A stretch of 64,000 nt of DNA from Treponema rectale (GTDB taxonomy: Bacteria; Spirochaetota; Spirochaetia; Treponematales; Treponemataceae). The stretch lies in assembly GCF_014202035.1 (NCBI RefSeq), contig NZ_JACHFR010000001.1, positions 124,001 to 188,000 on the forward strand. Reading direction: 5' to 3'. A model generated the notes under the pieces. That model ran no database searches, was not told the DNA's origin, and saw nothing but the letters and a program-made list of their open reading frames with translations. Both the position numbers and the translations under genes were made by a program. Of this stretch, positions 43,988-52,628 are shown in pieces. The number at the start of each line of letters is the position of its first letter. The first letter of the stretch is position 1.

Positions 43988-45517
43988 ATGGTTTTATACG
44001 AGGCAATAACAACATATCATATATTAAATTCTGTAGTAGATTTATTACACAATAAGAAAGAAGCTGTTTTATTAATTGATCAATATAAGTATAAGAAATT
44101 AAGTAGTACATTAAGGACCTACTTGGAGAATAAATTTAAAAAAATAGTTTGTTATGATATTGGTTTTGGCGATAATCGTTCTGATTCAGAAATAATAAAG
44201 TATTTCCATTCTTTAATTGGTAAAACATCATTATATGAAAAAATTTTTTGTGCTTCCGGAGAGCATTGTTTCGGGTTGTTTCTTGCAATTACAAAAACTC
44301 CATTTGTTTTCTGTGAGGAAGCTGCAGGAATATTGAGTAGACCGCAAATCTTAATAGATATAGATAATGGATATATTTCTAGAAAAAAAGTTACGAAAAG
44401 ATATGAAGAACTTGGTCTGTATGATGGTACAAATTCTAATATAACAACGTTGAGATGTAATATAAAAGCACAGAAAGCTGATTTTTCAACGGCTGGAAAA
44501 AATATTGAAGACTTTGATGTTGTAGAAAAAATCTTAAATCTTTCTGGGAATGATAGAAATGAGTTGATTTCTGCATTTATAGAAAATGAAACTTCATTTG
44601 CAATAAATGCAGATGTATTACTATTGACGCAGCATTATGCAAATAACTGTATTTTGTCTTTTGAAAATCAAGTTTTACTTTATCAGTATTTTGTCGACTA
44701 CTTCTTTTATGATAAAAAAGTTGTTTTCAAACCTCATCCAGAGGATATTTTATACTACAAAAAGCTTTTTCCTCAAAGTGAAGTAATCCGTCAGGTTTTT
44801 CCGTCGGAGTTTATTCCCTTTATTTTTGATCCAAAACCTAAATGTGTGGCAACGGTTTCTTCAACAGGTATTTATAACTTGCGTGGTCATTTTGAAGAAT
44901 GCTTTGAACTTGATGTTGATTTTGAAAAACGATTTCCATTTATTCACAGATATTACGCAGCATTCCGCATTTATGATGCTCTTAAAATGAATGTTAATAA
45001 AACTGGCTGTAACGATATTCTGCTTGAACAGTTCGAAAAAAAATATGGCACTCTGGCAGAAAAACAAAATACAGCCTATATAATTGATGACATAAAATCA
45101 GAGGAAGATGAAGACAGAAACAGAATCATAAATCTTCTGGATAATTTAAATCCGAATGACTGTGTAATCTTTATTAATTCTGCAGGTGATTTCTGCTGGT
45201 ATGATTATTTCCGTAAGGATTTATGGCAGAATATTGTGCCTGTTGTAATTCAAAAAAGTGTAATCAATCCGCAGAAAGAAGATTTTTATGCTTCAACCGA
45301 TGAAGAAGTTATTTATGTTTATTCAAAGAATAAGGAGATTTTGAATATGGCAAAAGAAATTCATATTGAAAAAGATTTGACTAATACAAATTTAAAAGTA
45401 ACGACTGCAGAGTTATCTCATGAGCAGGAAAGAATAAAGATTCTTGAAGGAATGCTTGCCGCTACGGAAAGAAGGCTTTTACTTTATATTAATAAAGAAA
45501 ATGAAGCGGAAAAGTGA
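43988..45517 (+). CDS. Probable glycosyltransferase, polysialyltransferase/GT52-like
   Basis: 509 residues. T-Y-H-I-L-N-S near the start, a C-E-E-A-A-G-I segment near 114, then F-K-P-H-P-E-D near 247 and V-S-S-T-G-I-Y-N-L near 295. The H-P motif and the following S-T/S-S motif are hallmarks of the CMP-sialic acid-using capsule transferases and their relatives. The neighbouring CMP-sugar synthetase supports a CMP-sugar donor. The C-terminal 100 residues are helical and charged, perhaps a membrane or partner contact. GAGAG lies before the ATG. The gene is A+T-rich in its first two-thirds. Confidence 0.6.
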   Translation: MVLYEAITTYHILNSVVDLLHNKKEAVLLIDQYKYKKLSSTLRTYLENKFKKIVCYDIGFGDNRSDSEIIKYFHSLIGKTSLYEKIFCASGEHCFGLFLAITKTPFVFCEEAAGILSRPQILIDIDNGYISRKKVTKRYEELGLYDGTNSNITTLRCNIKAQKADFSTAGKNIEDFDVVEKILNLSGNDRNELISAFIENETSFAINADVLLLTQHYANNCILSFENQVLLYQYFVDYFFYDKKVVFKPHPEDILYYKKLFPQSEVIRQVFPSEFIPFIFDPKPKCVATVSSTGIYNLRGHFEECFELDVDFEKRFPFIHRYYAAFRIYDALKMNVNKTGCNDILLEQFEKKYGTLAEKQNTAYIIDDIKSEEDEDRNRIINLLDNLNPNDCVIFINSAGDFCWYDYFRKDLWQNIVPVVIQKSVINPQKEDFYASTDEEVIYVYSKNKEILNMAKEIHIEKDLTNTNLKVTTAELSHEQERIKILEGMLAATERRLLLYINKENEAEK

Positions 45518-45562
45518 TTCTTAAAGAATAGAATAATTGAAAAAATAATGCAGTGTTATTAT

Positions 45563-45600
45563 ACTGAACAAAACTGGTATATGTACCGTTTTTGTTCAGT
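45563..45600. promoter_or_regulatory. 17-base imperfect palindrome before the DUF4143 ATPase
   Basis: ACTGAACAAAACTGGTA, four-base loop TATG, then TACCGTTTTTGTTCAGT: two mismatches in 17. It ends 11 bases before the GTG start and includes no U-tract, so an operator or a transcript hairpin is more likely than a terminator. Confidence 0.5.
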
Positions 45601-45611
45601 GTGAGGTTATT

Positions 45612-46904
45612 GTGAAAATACTTCGTTCAAAATATATCGAAGCCCTTAAGAATCGTATGAACAACGGTCTTATAAAGGTTGTAACAGGAATCAGACGGTG
45701 CGGAAAATCCTATCTGCTGTTTAATCTGTTTGTTGACTTTTTAAAAAGTACCGGCGTTTCTGATGATTGTATTATTGAATTGGCTTTAGATGATGACTTG
45801 AATGAGAAATATAGGAATCCGGAAGAGCTCTCGGTTTATATTCGTTCTTTAGTGAAAGATGCTGACAAAACTTATTATATTTTACTTGATGAGATTCAGT
45901 TTGCAATAAGTGATGAAGAATACAAACATCCTGAAAAACCAATAAAAATATACAGTGTGCTGAATGGCCTTTTAAGACTTTCGAATGTAGATGTTTATAT
46001 AACAGGCTCTAATTCAAGATTTTTGTCTAAAGATATTCTTACTGAATTTCGTGGACGTGGTGATGAAGTTCATGTTCTTCCATTTTCGTTTAGTGAATAT
46101 TTACAGGGCTATAGTGGAGATGTTTATCATGCGTGGGCCGATTATATTGTTTATGGTGGATTACCCCTTGTGCTGAACATGAAAACTGATGAGCAAAAAT
46201 CTTCCTACTTGATAAATTTGTTCACAGAAACTTACATCAAAGATATTATTGCAAGAAATAAAATTGAAAAAACTCAAGAGCTGGAAAACCTTATAGATAT
46301 TCTTGCTTCCAGTACGGGTTCATATACGAATCCAACACGGATCTTAAAGACGTTTCAAACGGTTCTGCATTCAAAATTAAGCATTAATACTCTTATAAAT
46401 TTTTTTGATTATCTTGAGGATTCCTTTATTATAAATGCAGCAAAGAGATATGATGTAAAAGGTCGAAAGTATATAGGCTCGTTAAATAAGTATTATTTTG
46501 AGGATGTTGGATTAAGAAATGCTCGTTTAAATTTCAGACAGATAGAAGAAAGTCATCTTATGGAAAATGTTATCTATAATGAATTACGTTATAGGGGCTT
46601 TAATGTTGATGTCGGAATTGTTGAGAAGCGGGAAACGGATGATGAAGGTAAACGAAAACGGATTCTGTATGAAGTTGATTTCATAGCGAATCAGGGAAGC
46701 AGAAAGTACTATATACAGTCTGCTTTGAATATTTCATCAGCTGAAAAATCAGAACAGGAAAAGAAATCTTTAAAAAGTGTAAATGACAGTTTCAAAAAGA
46801 TTATCATTGTTAAAGATGTAATAAAGCAATATATGGATGAAGATGGCATTATGATTATCAGTCTTTTTGATTTTCTGCAGGATGAAAACAGTTTGAATTT
46901 TTAA
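45612..46904 (+). CDS. AAA ATPase with C-terminal DUF4143 domain
   Basis: 430 residues from a GTG start with GAGG six bases upstream. Walker A is the G-I-R-R-C-G-K-S variant near residue 26 and Walker B is I-L-L-D-E-I-Q near 92; G-S-N-S-R-F is the sensor. The C-terminal region (about 200-420) has the nuclease-like DUF4143 pattern with Y-F-E-D-V-G-L-R-N-A and Y-E-V-D-F-I-A. Proteins of this type are common in gut anaerobes, often near islands, without a confirmed role. It interrupts the glycan genes and is not part of that pathway. Confidence 0.88.
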   Translation: MKILRSKYIEALKNRMNNGLIKVVTGIRRCGKSYLLFNLFVDFLKSTGVSDDCIIELALDDDLNEKYRNPEELSVYIRSLVKDADKTYYILLDEIQFAISDEEYKHPEKPIKIYSVLNGLLRLSNVDVYITGSNSRFLSKDILTEFRGRGDEVHVLPFSFSEYLQGYSGDVYHAWADYIVYGGLPLVLNMKTDEQKSSYLINLFTETYIKDIIARNKIEKTQELENLIDILASSTGSYTNPTRILKTFQTVLHSKLSINTLINFFDYLEDSFIINAAKRYDVKGRKYIGSLNKYYFEDVGLRNARLNFRQIEESHLMENVIYNELRYRGFNVDVGIVEKRETDDEGKRKRILYEVDFIANQGSRKYYIQSALNISSAEKSEQEKKSLKSVNDSFKKIIIVKDVIKQYMDEDGIMIISLFDFLQDENSLNF

Positions 46905-46961
46905 TATTATTGATGAATCTATTTTTTTACAGATATGGATTTTTTTTAGGAGGAAAGTGTA

Positions 46962-47702
46962 ATGAAAATTACAGCAGTAATACCAGCAAGATATGCATCA
47001 TCTCGTTTACCAGGTAAACCGTTAAAAGATATTTGCGGAAAGCCAATGATATGGTGGGTTTATAATCAGGTAAAATCAACTTCTTTATTTGATTCTGTAA
47101 TTTGTGCAATTGATGATGATAGAATCAAAGATATATGTGAAAAGTATAATCTTGATTATATAATGACCAAATCTGATCATCCGGATCATATTGCAAGAAT
47201 TCATGAAGTTTCAGAAAAAATTGTTTCTGATTTTTATATTTGTATAAATGGTGATGAGCCATTAATTTCAAAAGAATGTATTGCTCCTGTTATTCCTAAT
47301 AAATGTGAAGAAAAACCGTTTTTTAATGGGGCATTCAGGATTCTTACAGATCCTGCTGAAACAATTGACTTTGCAAAAATAAAGCTTGTAATTTCGGATC
47401 AAACCGGAAAGTGTTTATATATGTCAAGAACGCCTGTTCCTTATCCGAGAGGTTCATTATTTTTTAATTATAAAAAATATGTTGGCGTTGAATGTTTTAA
47501 TAAAGCTGCATTAGATTTTTTTGTTTCACATCCAATGGGAGATCTTGAAAAAATAGAAGATATTGATCATTTACGCTTTTTAGAGAATGGCATCGATTTA
47601 CATTTTAATGAAGTAAAATCAGATTCTATTTCTGTTGATACTCCGAAAGACTTGGAAAAAGTTCGAACGATTATGGCAAAGAGATTACATCAGGAAGAAT
47701 AG
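46962..47702 (+). CDS. KdsB-family CMP-sugar-acid synthetase
   Basis: 246 residues. V-I-P-A-R-Y-A-S-S-R-L-P-G-K-P-L near the start is the nucleotide-binding signature of CMP-Kdo synthetase and relatives, and N-G-D-E-P-L-I near 95 is the metal site. The segment which in KdsB reads like D-H-x-S-G-T-D-R is D-H-P-D-H-I-A-R-I-H here, so the sugar specificity may differ. TAGGAGGAAAG gives a strong ribosome binding site. It is grouped with an aldolase and a phosphatase, the enzymes that would make and dephosphorylate a sugar acid before activation. Confidence 0.82.
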   Translation: MKITAVIPARYASSRLPGKPLKDICGKPMIWWVYNQVKSTSLFDSVICAIDDDRIKDICEKYNLDYIMTKSDHPDHIARIHEVSEKIVSDFYICINGDEPLISKECIAPVIPNKCEEKPFFNGAFRILTDPAETIDFAKIKLVISDQTGKCLYMSRTPVPYPRGSLFFNYKKYVGVECFNKAALDFFVSHPMGDLEKIEDIDHLRFLENGIDLHFNEVKSDSISVDTPKDLEKVRTIMAKRLHQEE

Positions 47703-47758
47703 TTGTTGTTTAGTTCTATGTAATTTTTAACTTGTAATTAAGGAGAATTATCTCTGCA

Positions 47759-49333
47759 ATGAATAACATAAGCATTCTTGATTGTACCCTGAGAGATGGC
47801 GGATACATCAATAACTGGGAATTCGGACAGGACTCAATAAAACAGATTTTGCATAGTCTTTGCGAATCTAATGTAGAAATTATTGAATGCGGTTTTTTAC
47901 GTGATGAAGACTATAATGTAAACCGCTCTGTTTTTTCTTCAGTCAAACAGATTGCAGAGATGATTCAGCCTAAAAAGGAATCTGCAATGTATGTTGCAAT
48001 GATTGCTTTAGGGGATATTGATGTAAATAAAATCTCTGAAAGAACTGGAAATTCAATTGATGGAATCCGACTTACATTTCATAAGCATCAATGGAATGAG
48101 GCAAAAGAATCTGCAAAAATTCTTATGGAAAAAGGGTATAAGGTTTTTGTTCAGCCAGTCGGTACAACTTCGTATTCAGATATGGAACTTTTAAAATTAC
48201 TTCTGGATGTGAATATCTTAAAGCCGTTCGCTTTTTATCTTGTAGATACCCTTGGTATAATGTACAGAAAAGATTTACAGCGTTCATTTTTTTTGATTGA
48301 TAATAATCTTGATTCAGAAATTTCTGTAGGCTTTCATTCTCATAATAACCTTCAGCTTTCTTTTGCAAATGCACAGGAATTGATGCGTTTTCATACAAAG
48401 AGAAAAATCATTATCGATGCTTCAGTATATGGAATGGGACGTGGAGTTGGAAATCTTTCTTCTGAACTTTTAACACAGTATATAAATGTAAATGTTGAAG
48501 AGCGTTATTCGATTTTACCGCTTTTAAAAATTGCGGATGAATATTTAATTGAGATTTATAATAAACACCGCTGGGGATACAGTCTTCCGTATTTTTTATC
48601 CGGCATAGAAAAATGTCATCCTAATTATGCTTCATATCTTATGGAAAAAGAAACACTTTCCATTGAATCGATTTCTAAAGTTTTGAGTTTATTGCCTGTA
48701 GATAAAAGAAATCTTTTTGATAAAAGTCTTATTGAAGAATTATATCTGGAATATCAAAAATCAGATATTGATGATAATGATGTAGTAAAGGAACTAAAAG
48801 AAATTTGTGAGAATAAAACTGTTCTTTTGCTTGCATCAGGAAAATCTATTCTTCAAAAAGTTGAAGAAATCAAGACTGTTATTAAGAACGAGAAAGCTGT
48901 TGTTTTTGCGATAAATTTTTCTCCAGACTTTTTAAAAAGCGATTATGTTTTTGTTACAAATCAAAAGAGGCTCTCAAATTTAAAAAATGTAAATTCTGCA
49001 AAAGTGATTGCTTCAAGTAATCTCAAAAACGAAGAATTCAATTTTGATTACATAATCAATTATTCTTCATATCTTGGAATCGGTTCAGGTTCTGATAATG
49101 CGGGTGCTATGCTTATAAGGCTTCTTTCAAAAATAAATGTAGGAAAATTATATCTGGCTGGCTTTGATGGATTTAACCCTAATACAGTCGAAAATTATTG
49201 CGTACAAAATAACTCTGCTATTTTGGAATCTGAAACTGCAGCTCAAAAGAATCAGTCAATTTCGATTCAGTTGAAAAATGCATTGAATAAATTATCTTAC
49301 ATTCTTCTTACGCCAACACGATATGAGATTTAA
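47759..49333 (+). CDS. DRE-TIM aldolase fused to a Rossmann domain
   Basis: 524 residues. Residues 1-290 form a DRE-TIM metallolyase barrel: D-C-T-L-R-D-G-G-Y near residue 8 and the metal ligands in G-F-H-S-H-N-N near 190, plus G-M-G-R-G-V-G-N-L near 225. It belongs to the 4-hydroxy-2-oxovalerate aldolase/homocitrate-synthase-like group. Residues 340-520 are a different domain: V-L-L-L-A-S-G-K-S-I near 355, A-I-N-F-S near 383 and L-A-G-F-D-G-F near 465, like DUF115 or GT42-type Rossmann folds. AAGGAGAA lies upstream. The last ten bases overlap only the upstream part of the next frame. Confidence 0.78.
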   Translation: MNNISILDCTLRDGGYINNWEFGQDSIKQILHSLCESNVEIIECGFLRDEDYNVNRSVFSSVKQIAEMIQPKKESAMYVAMIALGDIDVNKISERTGNSIDGIRLTFHKHQWNEAKESAKILMEKGYKVFVQPVGTTSYSDMELLKLLLDVNILKPFAFYLVDTLGIMYRKDLQRSFFLIDNNLDSEISVGFHSHNNLQLSFANAQELMRFHTKRKIIIDASVYGMGRGVGNLSSELLTQYINVNVEERYSILPLLKIADEYLIEIYNKHRWGYSLPYFLSGIEKCHPNYASYLMEKETLSIESISKVLSLLPVDKRNLFDKSLIEELYLEYQKSDIDDNDVVKELKEICENKTVLLLASGKSILQKVEEIKTVIKNEKAVVFAINFSPDFLKSDYVFVTNQKRLSNLKNVNSAKVIASSNLKNEEFNFDYIINYSSYLGIGSGSDNAGAMLIRLLSKINVGKLYLAGFDGFNPNTVENYCVQNNSAILESETAAQKNQSISIQLKNALNKLSYILLTPTRYEI

Positions 49334-49346
49334 GGATTTTGATTAT

Positions 49347-49994
49347 ATGAAAAAACTTGTTTTATTTGATTTTGACGGTACCCTTGCTGATACTTCGGAA
49401 GGTATAATTAACTCTCATAAATATGCTCATAAAATGATGGGGAGGGAGATTCCTTCGGATGAAGTTCTTTATTCTGTAATCGGCGGTCCATTGCTTCAGA
49501 CATATATGAACCGTTTTGGTTTTAATGAAAATGAGGCAATAGAAGCTGTAAAGTATTATAGAGAGTTTTATGCGAAGCAGGGAATTAATGAGGCTCAGCT
49601 TTATCCCGGAATAAAAGACCTTCTTGTTACCTTGAATCAGAAAGGCATTCTTGCTGGTGTTGCTACATTAAAAGCTGAAAAGTTTGCAAAAATAATGTCA
49701 GAGAATCTTGGTATTGCTGAATACTTTTCAGTAATTCACGGGATTGATGCTAATGATAAAAGTTCAAAGGCTGATATTATTAAGCGTTGCCTTGAAGACA
49801 CTGGCACAAACTTTTCTGATGTGCTGATGGTTGGTGATAGTATTCATGATTATAATGGTGCGCAGGAAGCAGGCATAGATTTTGCTGGAGTTATATACGG
49901 CTTTGGTTTTACCGGACGTAATCACGGAAATAACTTTAATATCTTTAATTCATCGGCAGAATTACAAGATTTCATTTTGAAATCCTGTAATTAG
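49347..49994 (+). CDS. HAD phosphatase, phosphoglycolate-phosphatase-like
   Basis: 215 residues from the ATG at 49347; the frame from 49323 is longer but overlaps the aldolase. Motif I is F-D-F-D-G-T-L-A-D near residue 6, with T-L-K-A-E-K near 107 and V-G-D-S-I-H-D near 165. The gene follows the aldolase by 13 bases and is likely the last of the glycan operon. A sugar-acid phosphate is an attractive substrate here, by analogy to KdsC and NeuB pathways. Confidence 0.85.
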   Translation: MKKLVLFDFDGTLADTSEGIINSHKYAHKMMGREIPSDEVLYSVIGGPLLQTYMNRFGFNENEAIEAVKYYREFYAKQGINEAQLYPGIKDLLVTLNQKGILAGVATLKAEKFAKIMSENLGIAEYFSVIHGIDANDKSSKADIIKRCLEDTGTNFSDVLMVGDSIHDYNGAQEAGIDFAGVIYGFGFTGRNHGNNFNIFNSSAELQDFILKSCN

Positions 49995-50031
49995 TGGTAA
50001 ATATTATTTGTTTTATTAACTCTGATAAAAA

Positions 50032-50066
50032 AATCCCAACTGCCGGAGTCTTTGGCGGTCGGGATT
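50032..50066 (-). terminator. Hairpin terminator for the outer-membrane protein gene
   Basis: Stem of 13 (AATCCCAACTGCC/GGCGGTCGGGATT, one mismatch and one G-T pair), loop of nine. On the minus strand it ends in a run of T. Confidence 0.75.
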
Positions 50067-50074
50067 CATTCTTA

Positions 50075-50104
50075 TTTATAAAATAAACGTTTATAAAATA
50101 AACG
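50075..50104. repeat. Perfect 15-base tandem duplication
   Basis: TTTATAAAATAAACG occurs twice head to tail between the two terminators. Probably slippage; no function is apparent. Confidence 0.7.
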
Positions 50105-50105
50105 A

Positions 50106-50150
50106 AGATGCAGTAAAAGACAGGAGTTTCTTTTGCTGCATCTGTTTTTT
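50106..50150 (+). terminator. Rho-independent terminator of the glycan operon
   Basis: Long stem AGATGCAG plus AAAAG against CTTTT plus CTGCATCT (one mismatch), followed by GTTTTTT. It could also act on the other strand. Confidence 0.8.
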
Positions 50151-50165
50151 AAAGAATGCTTTTTT

Positions 50166-51962
50166 TTAGAAGAACATTTCGATACCGATAGGCATGTAGA
50201 TTTTGTTTGATGAAGATTCATAAGAAAGATCACAAACGCCGCCTACTGTTCCTTCCATAGTTGCTTTTGTATAGCGGTCAGCAATTCCTACGAAAAGATA
50301 GTTGTTTGCACCGAAAGTTTTCTTTACGTAGATTTCTGCTCCTACGTTGTGCTGGCGAAGCTTAAGGTCTGCAAATGTGCTGTCTTCTCCGTCTGCTTTT
50401 GTAATGTTGTAGTTTCCTGAGAGACCTACGAAAAGATCCTGTGAACCGAACGGATTGATACATACTTCAGCAAGTGCGTCAACACCAGCCATAAGAATAT
50501 CTGCACCCTTTCCTTTTTCGAGAGTTACGATACCGCCCGGTGTGTACTGAGCAAGGTTTGATGTTCCCTGTCCGCCCCAGATGTGTCCTTTGTAAAGGAT
50601 GAATCCTTTTTCTACAACACCCATTGTTCCGATACAAGAGTACCAGTTGTAGAAGGTTTCAGGATCATATTCGCGAAGTTCATCACGGGTTACGAGTGGA
50701 AGCTTGAATCCAACTTCAATAAGGTTTGCATTAGGAGTCTTTTCAAGATCTACATCACCGAGTCCTGTTGCTCCGCCCATAAATCCAAGGAAGTCAATAC
50801 CGAATTCAAGACGTCCGTAGTAGTCGTTCATGTCATATCCTGCTGCTCTTGCTGAAGCAAACTTGCTTTCTGCATAGCGGTAGTTGTCTGCACTGATTGA
50901 ATCTCCCCAGTACTGAGCTTTGATCTGTGCAATGCCTGGAATTGTGTATCCGATGCCTGCCTGTACCGTGCGCAATGCATCATAGAGAGGCATGTCTGAA
51001 TCACGGTCTGTATCTGCACAAGAAACGCCTAATGTTCCTGAGAGGTCAATTGCAGCTGCTGCATAAGCACCTTCAAGTACTGTGTCTTTCATACCTGTTG
51101 CAGAAACGAAAAGTCCTGTTGTAGGCCAGAATTCAGAGAAGATGTCATCTTCAGATTTTACGTCTGATGATTCTCTCTGTCCGAAGTCACCGATTGAACC
51201 GCGGAGGTAGTTTTCCCTCATTTTACCGAAAGCAATTTTTCCTGTAACTGCAAGAGGTTCGATGTCTCCCTGTGCCCAGATTTTTGCCTGGTCACCGATT
51301 GCTACAGCATATTTTCCGTCTTCATTGTAGTTTACGTCTTCTTCTGCTTCATCTGCATCATAGAGCTTGTGAAGGAAAAGGGCGTGTCCGTCAGAGTCAA
51401 GGTTGAAGTCAAAACCGAAGTGGTTGTCCGGAGTGCGTCCGATAATCCAGAAACCTACGCGGCTTCCGTAAGACCAGTCAGGATCAAGGGATGCATAGTT
51501 TTTTGATGTTGATTCATCTGTTTCCATGGCTTTGAGCATCGCAATAGCGGCTTTTGCCTGGTAAGCCTGTGTAAGAGTAGCTGCTGCTTGTGCCTGATAG
51601 GCTGCCTGAGCTGATGCGTCAATTGCTCCTGTTGCTACAGCCTGTGCTGCCTGTGCTGCACTGACTGTTGAAATTACATCTGCAATATAGCCTTCGTTAT
51701 CGGAAGTCAGTGTACCTCCTAATGATGTATAAGCTGCTTCTGCGCTGGTTACGCCGTCAAGGGCCTGCTGTCCCAGGGTTGTTGCATCTGCGGTAATCTT
51801 TGTATCTACCTCTGAGTGACCGATGTTAAAGGTTGAGCGTCCCCATGCTCCAAAAGAAATGTCGCCCACTGATGTTCTAAGGGTCGAAGTGTAGTTGTCC
51901 TGTGCGCCTGCTGTAAATCCTGCAAGAACTAAACCAGCTGCTGCTGCCAAGATCTTTTTCAT
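50166..51962 (-). CDS. Large outer-membrane beta-barrel protein
   Basis: 598 residues from the ATG at 51962, with AGGAGGAATTTT before it; the longer frame adds residues before the signal. Signal MKKILAAAAGLVLAGFTAGA is followed by Q-D-N. Residues about 45-150 are rich in Ala and Gln and look like a helical segment. The rest has many Gly/aromatic alternating strands (V-G-F-W-I-I-G, Y-G-R-L-E-F-G-I-D-F) and ends P-I-G-I-E-M-F-F, a C-terminal aromatic strand. It may be a porin or adhesin of the kind abundant in treponemes. Confidence 0.8.
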   Translation of the reverse strand: MKKILAAAAGLVLAGFTAGAQDNYTSTLRTSVGDISFGAWGRSTFNIGHSEVDTKITADATTLGQQALDGVTSAEAAYTSLGGTLTSDNEGYIADVISTVSAAQAAQAVATGAIDASAQAAYQAQAAATLTQAYQAKAAIAMLKAMETDESTSKNYASLDPDWSYGSRVGFWIIGRTPDNHFGFDFNLDSDGHALFLHKLYDADEAEEDVNYNEDGKYAVAIGDQAKIWAQGDIEPLAVTGKIAFGKMRENYLRGSIGDFGQRESSDVKSEDDIFSEFWPTTGLFVSATGMKDTVLEGAYAAAAIDLSGTLGVSCADTDRDSDMPLYDALRTVQAGIGYTIPGIAQIKAQYWGDSISADNYRYAESKFASARAAGYDMNDYYGRLEFGIDFLGFMGGATGLGDVDLEKTPNANLIEVGFKLPLVTRDELREYDPETFYNWYSCIGTMGVVEKGFILYKGHIWGGQGTSNLAQYTPGGIVTLEKGKGADILMAGVDALAEVCINPFGSQDLFVGLSGNYNITKADGEDSTFADLKLRQHNVGAEIYVKKTFGANNYLFVGIADRYTKATMEGTVGGVCDLSYESSSNKIYMPIGIEMFF

Positions 51963-52194
51963 AAAATTCCTCCTTCTGCCGTGCAGAAAATAACTAAAGT
52001 ACAAGTAACTTCTGTTTTTATGGAAACTAAGAAACTTGTTTTGGTTTTTCAGTTTCCTAAAGTATATAATGAGTGTTTAATTCGTGCAACTTATTTTTTC
52101 TGAATTTGCTGTTTTTTCTGGCTGTAGGGAGGTTTTTCAGAACTTCAATGCAGAAACAAGACAGATTTGCGTAAAAACTGTATACTCCTTTACT

Positions 52195-52593
52195 ATGGAT
52201 AGCATTCAGAAATTTCATTCAGACTTAGAAAAGATAAAAAAATACAATAGAACTTCAGGCGGCCGTTATGACGGAGAAAAAGCCTGCCGTGAAGCTGCAG
52301 AACTTCTGGTTCGAGAAAATCCTTCCGTCAGGGAACTGGCAATGGCAGTATCAGATTACTGGCTTAATGCTTATATCCTTTCGTCAGCAGATATTCAGAA
52401 TGAACCTTCAGACATTCACATGGAAAAGCTTGAAGCCATGCAGGCACTTTTGCAGGGAGATGACCAGACTGATGCTCTTGAAGCGGAAGACTGGAAGGAA
52501 CTTTGTTCTATAGTAAATGCAGAAGCAGAGGATCTTCCTATGGATCTTTTAAATGACCTTATGGCGGTTTTTCTTGATCACCAGGCATTTTAG
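52195..52593 (+). CDS. Small conserved-looking hypothetical protein
   Basis: 132 residues from the ATG at 52195 (MDSIQKFHSDLEKIKK). A longer frame from a GTG at 52084 has a Cys- and Phe-rich start that does not look real. Acidic, mostly helical, no signal or membrane segment. There is no ribosome binding site, but TATACT ends eight bases before the ATG, a second possible near-leaderless start. It precedes the radical-SAM gene by 35 bp. Confidence 0.6.
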   Translation: MDSIQKFHSDLEKIKKYNRTSGGRYDGEKACREAAELLVRENPSVRELAMAVSDYWLNAYILSSADIQNEPSDIHMEKLEAMQALLQGDDQTDALEAEDWKELCSIVNAEAEDLPMDLLNDLMAVFLDHQAF

Positions 52594-52628
52594 TTTTGAA
52601 TTTTTTACGTTTATAATGAAGGAACCTT

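Noticed and set aside
46962-47702. Ordinary lipopolysaccharide Kdo synthesis
   Set aside because: Changed substrate segment and no kdsA, kdsC or waaA nearby; treponemes are described as lacking typical lipopolysaccharide.
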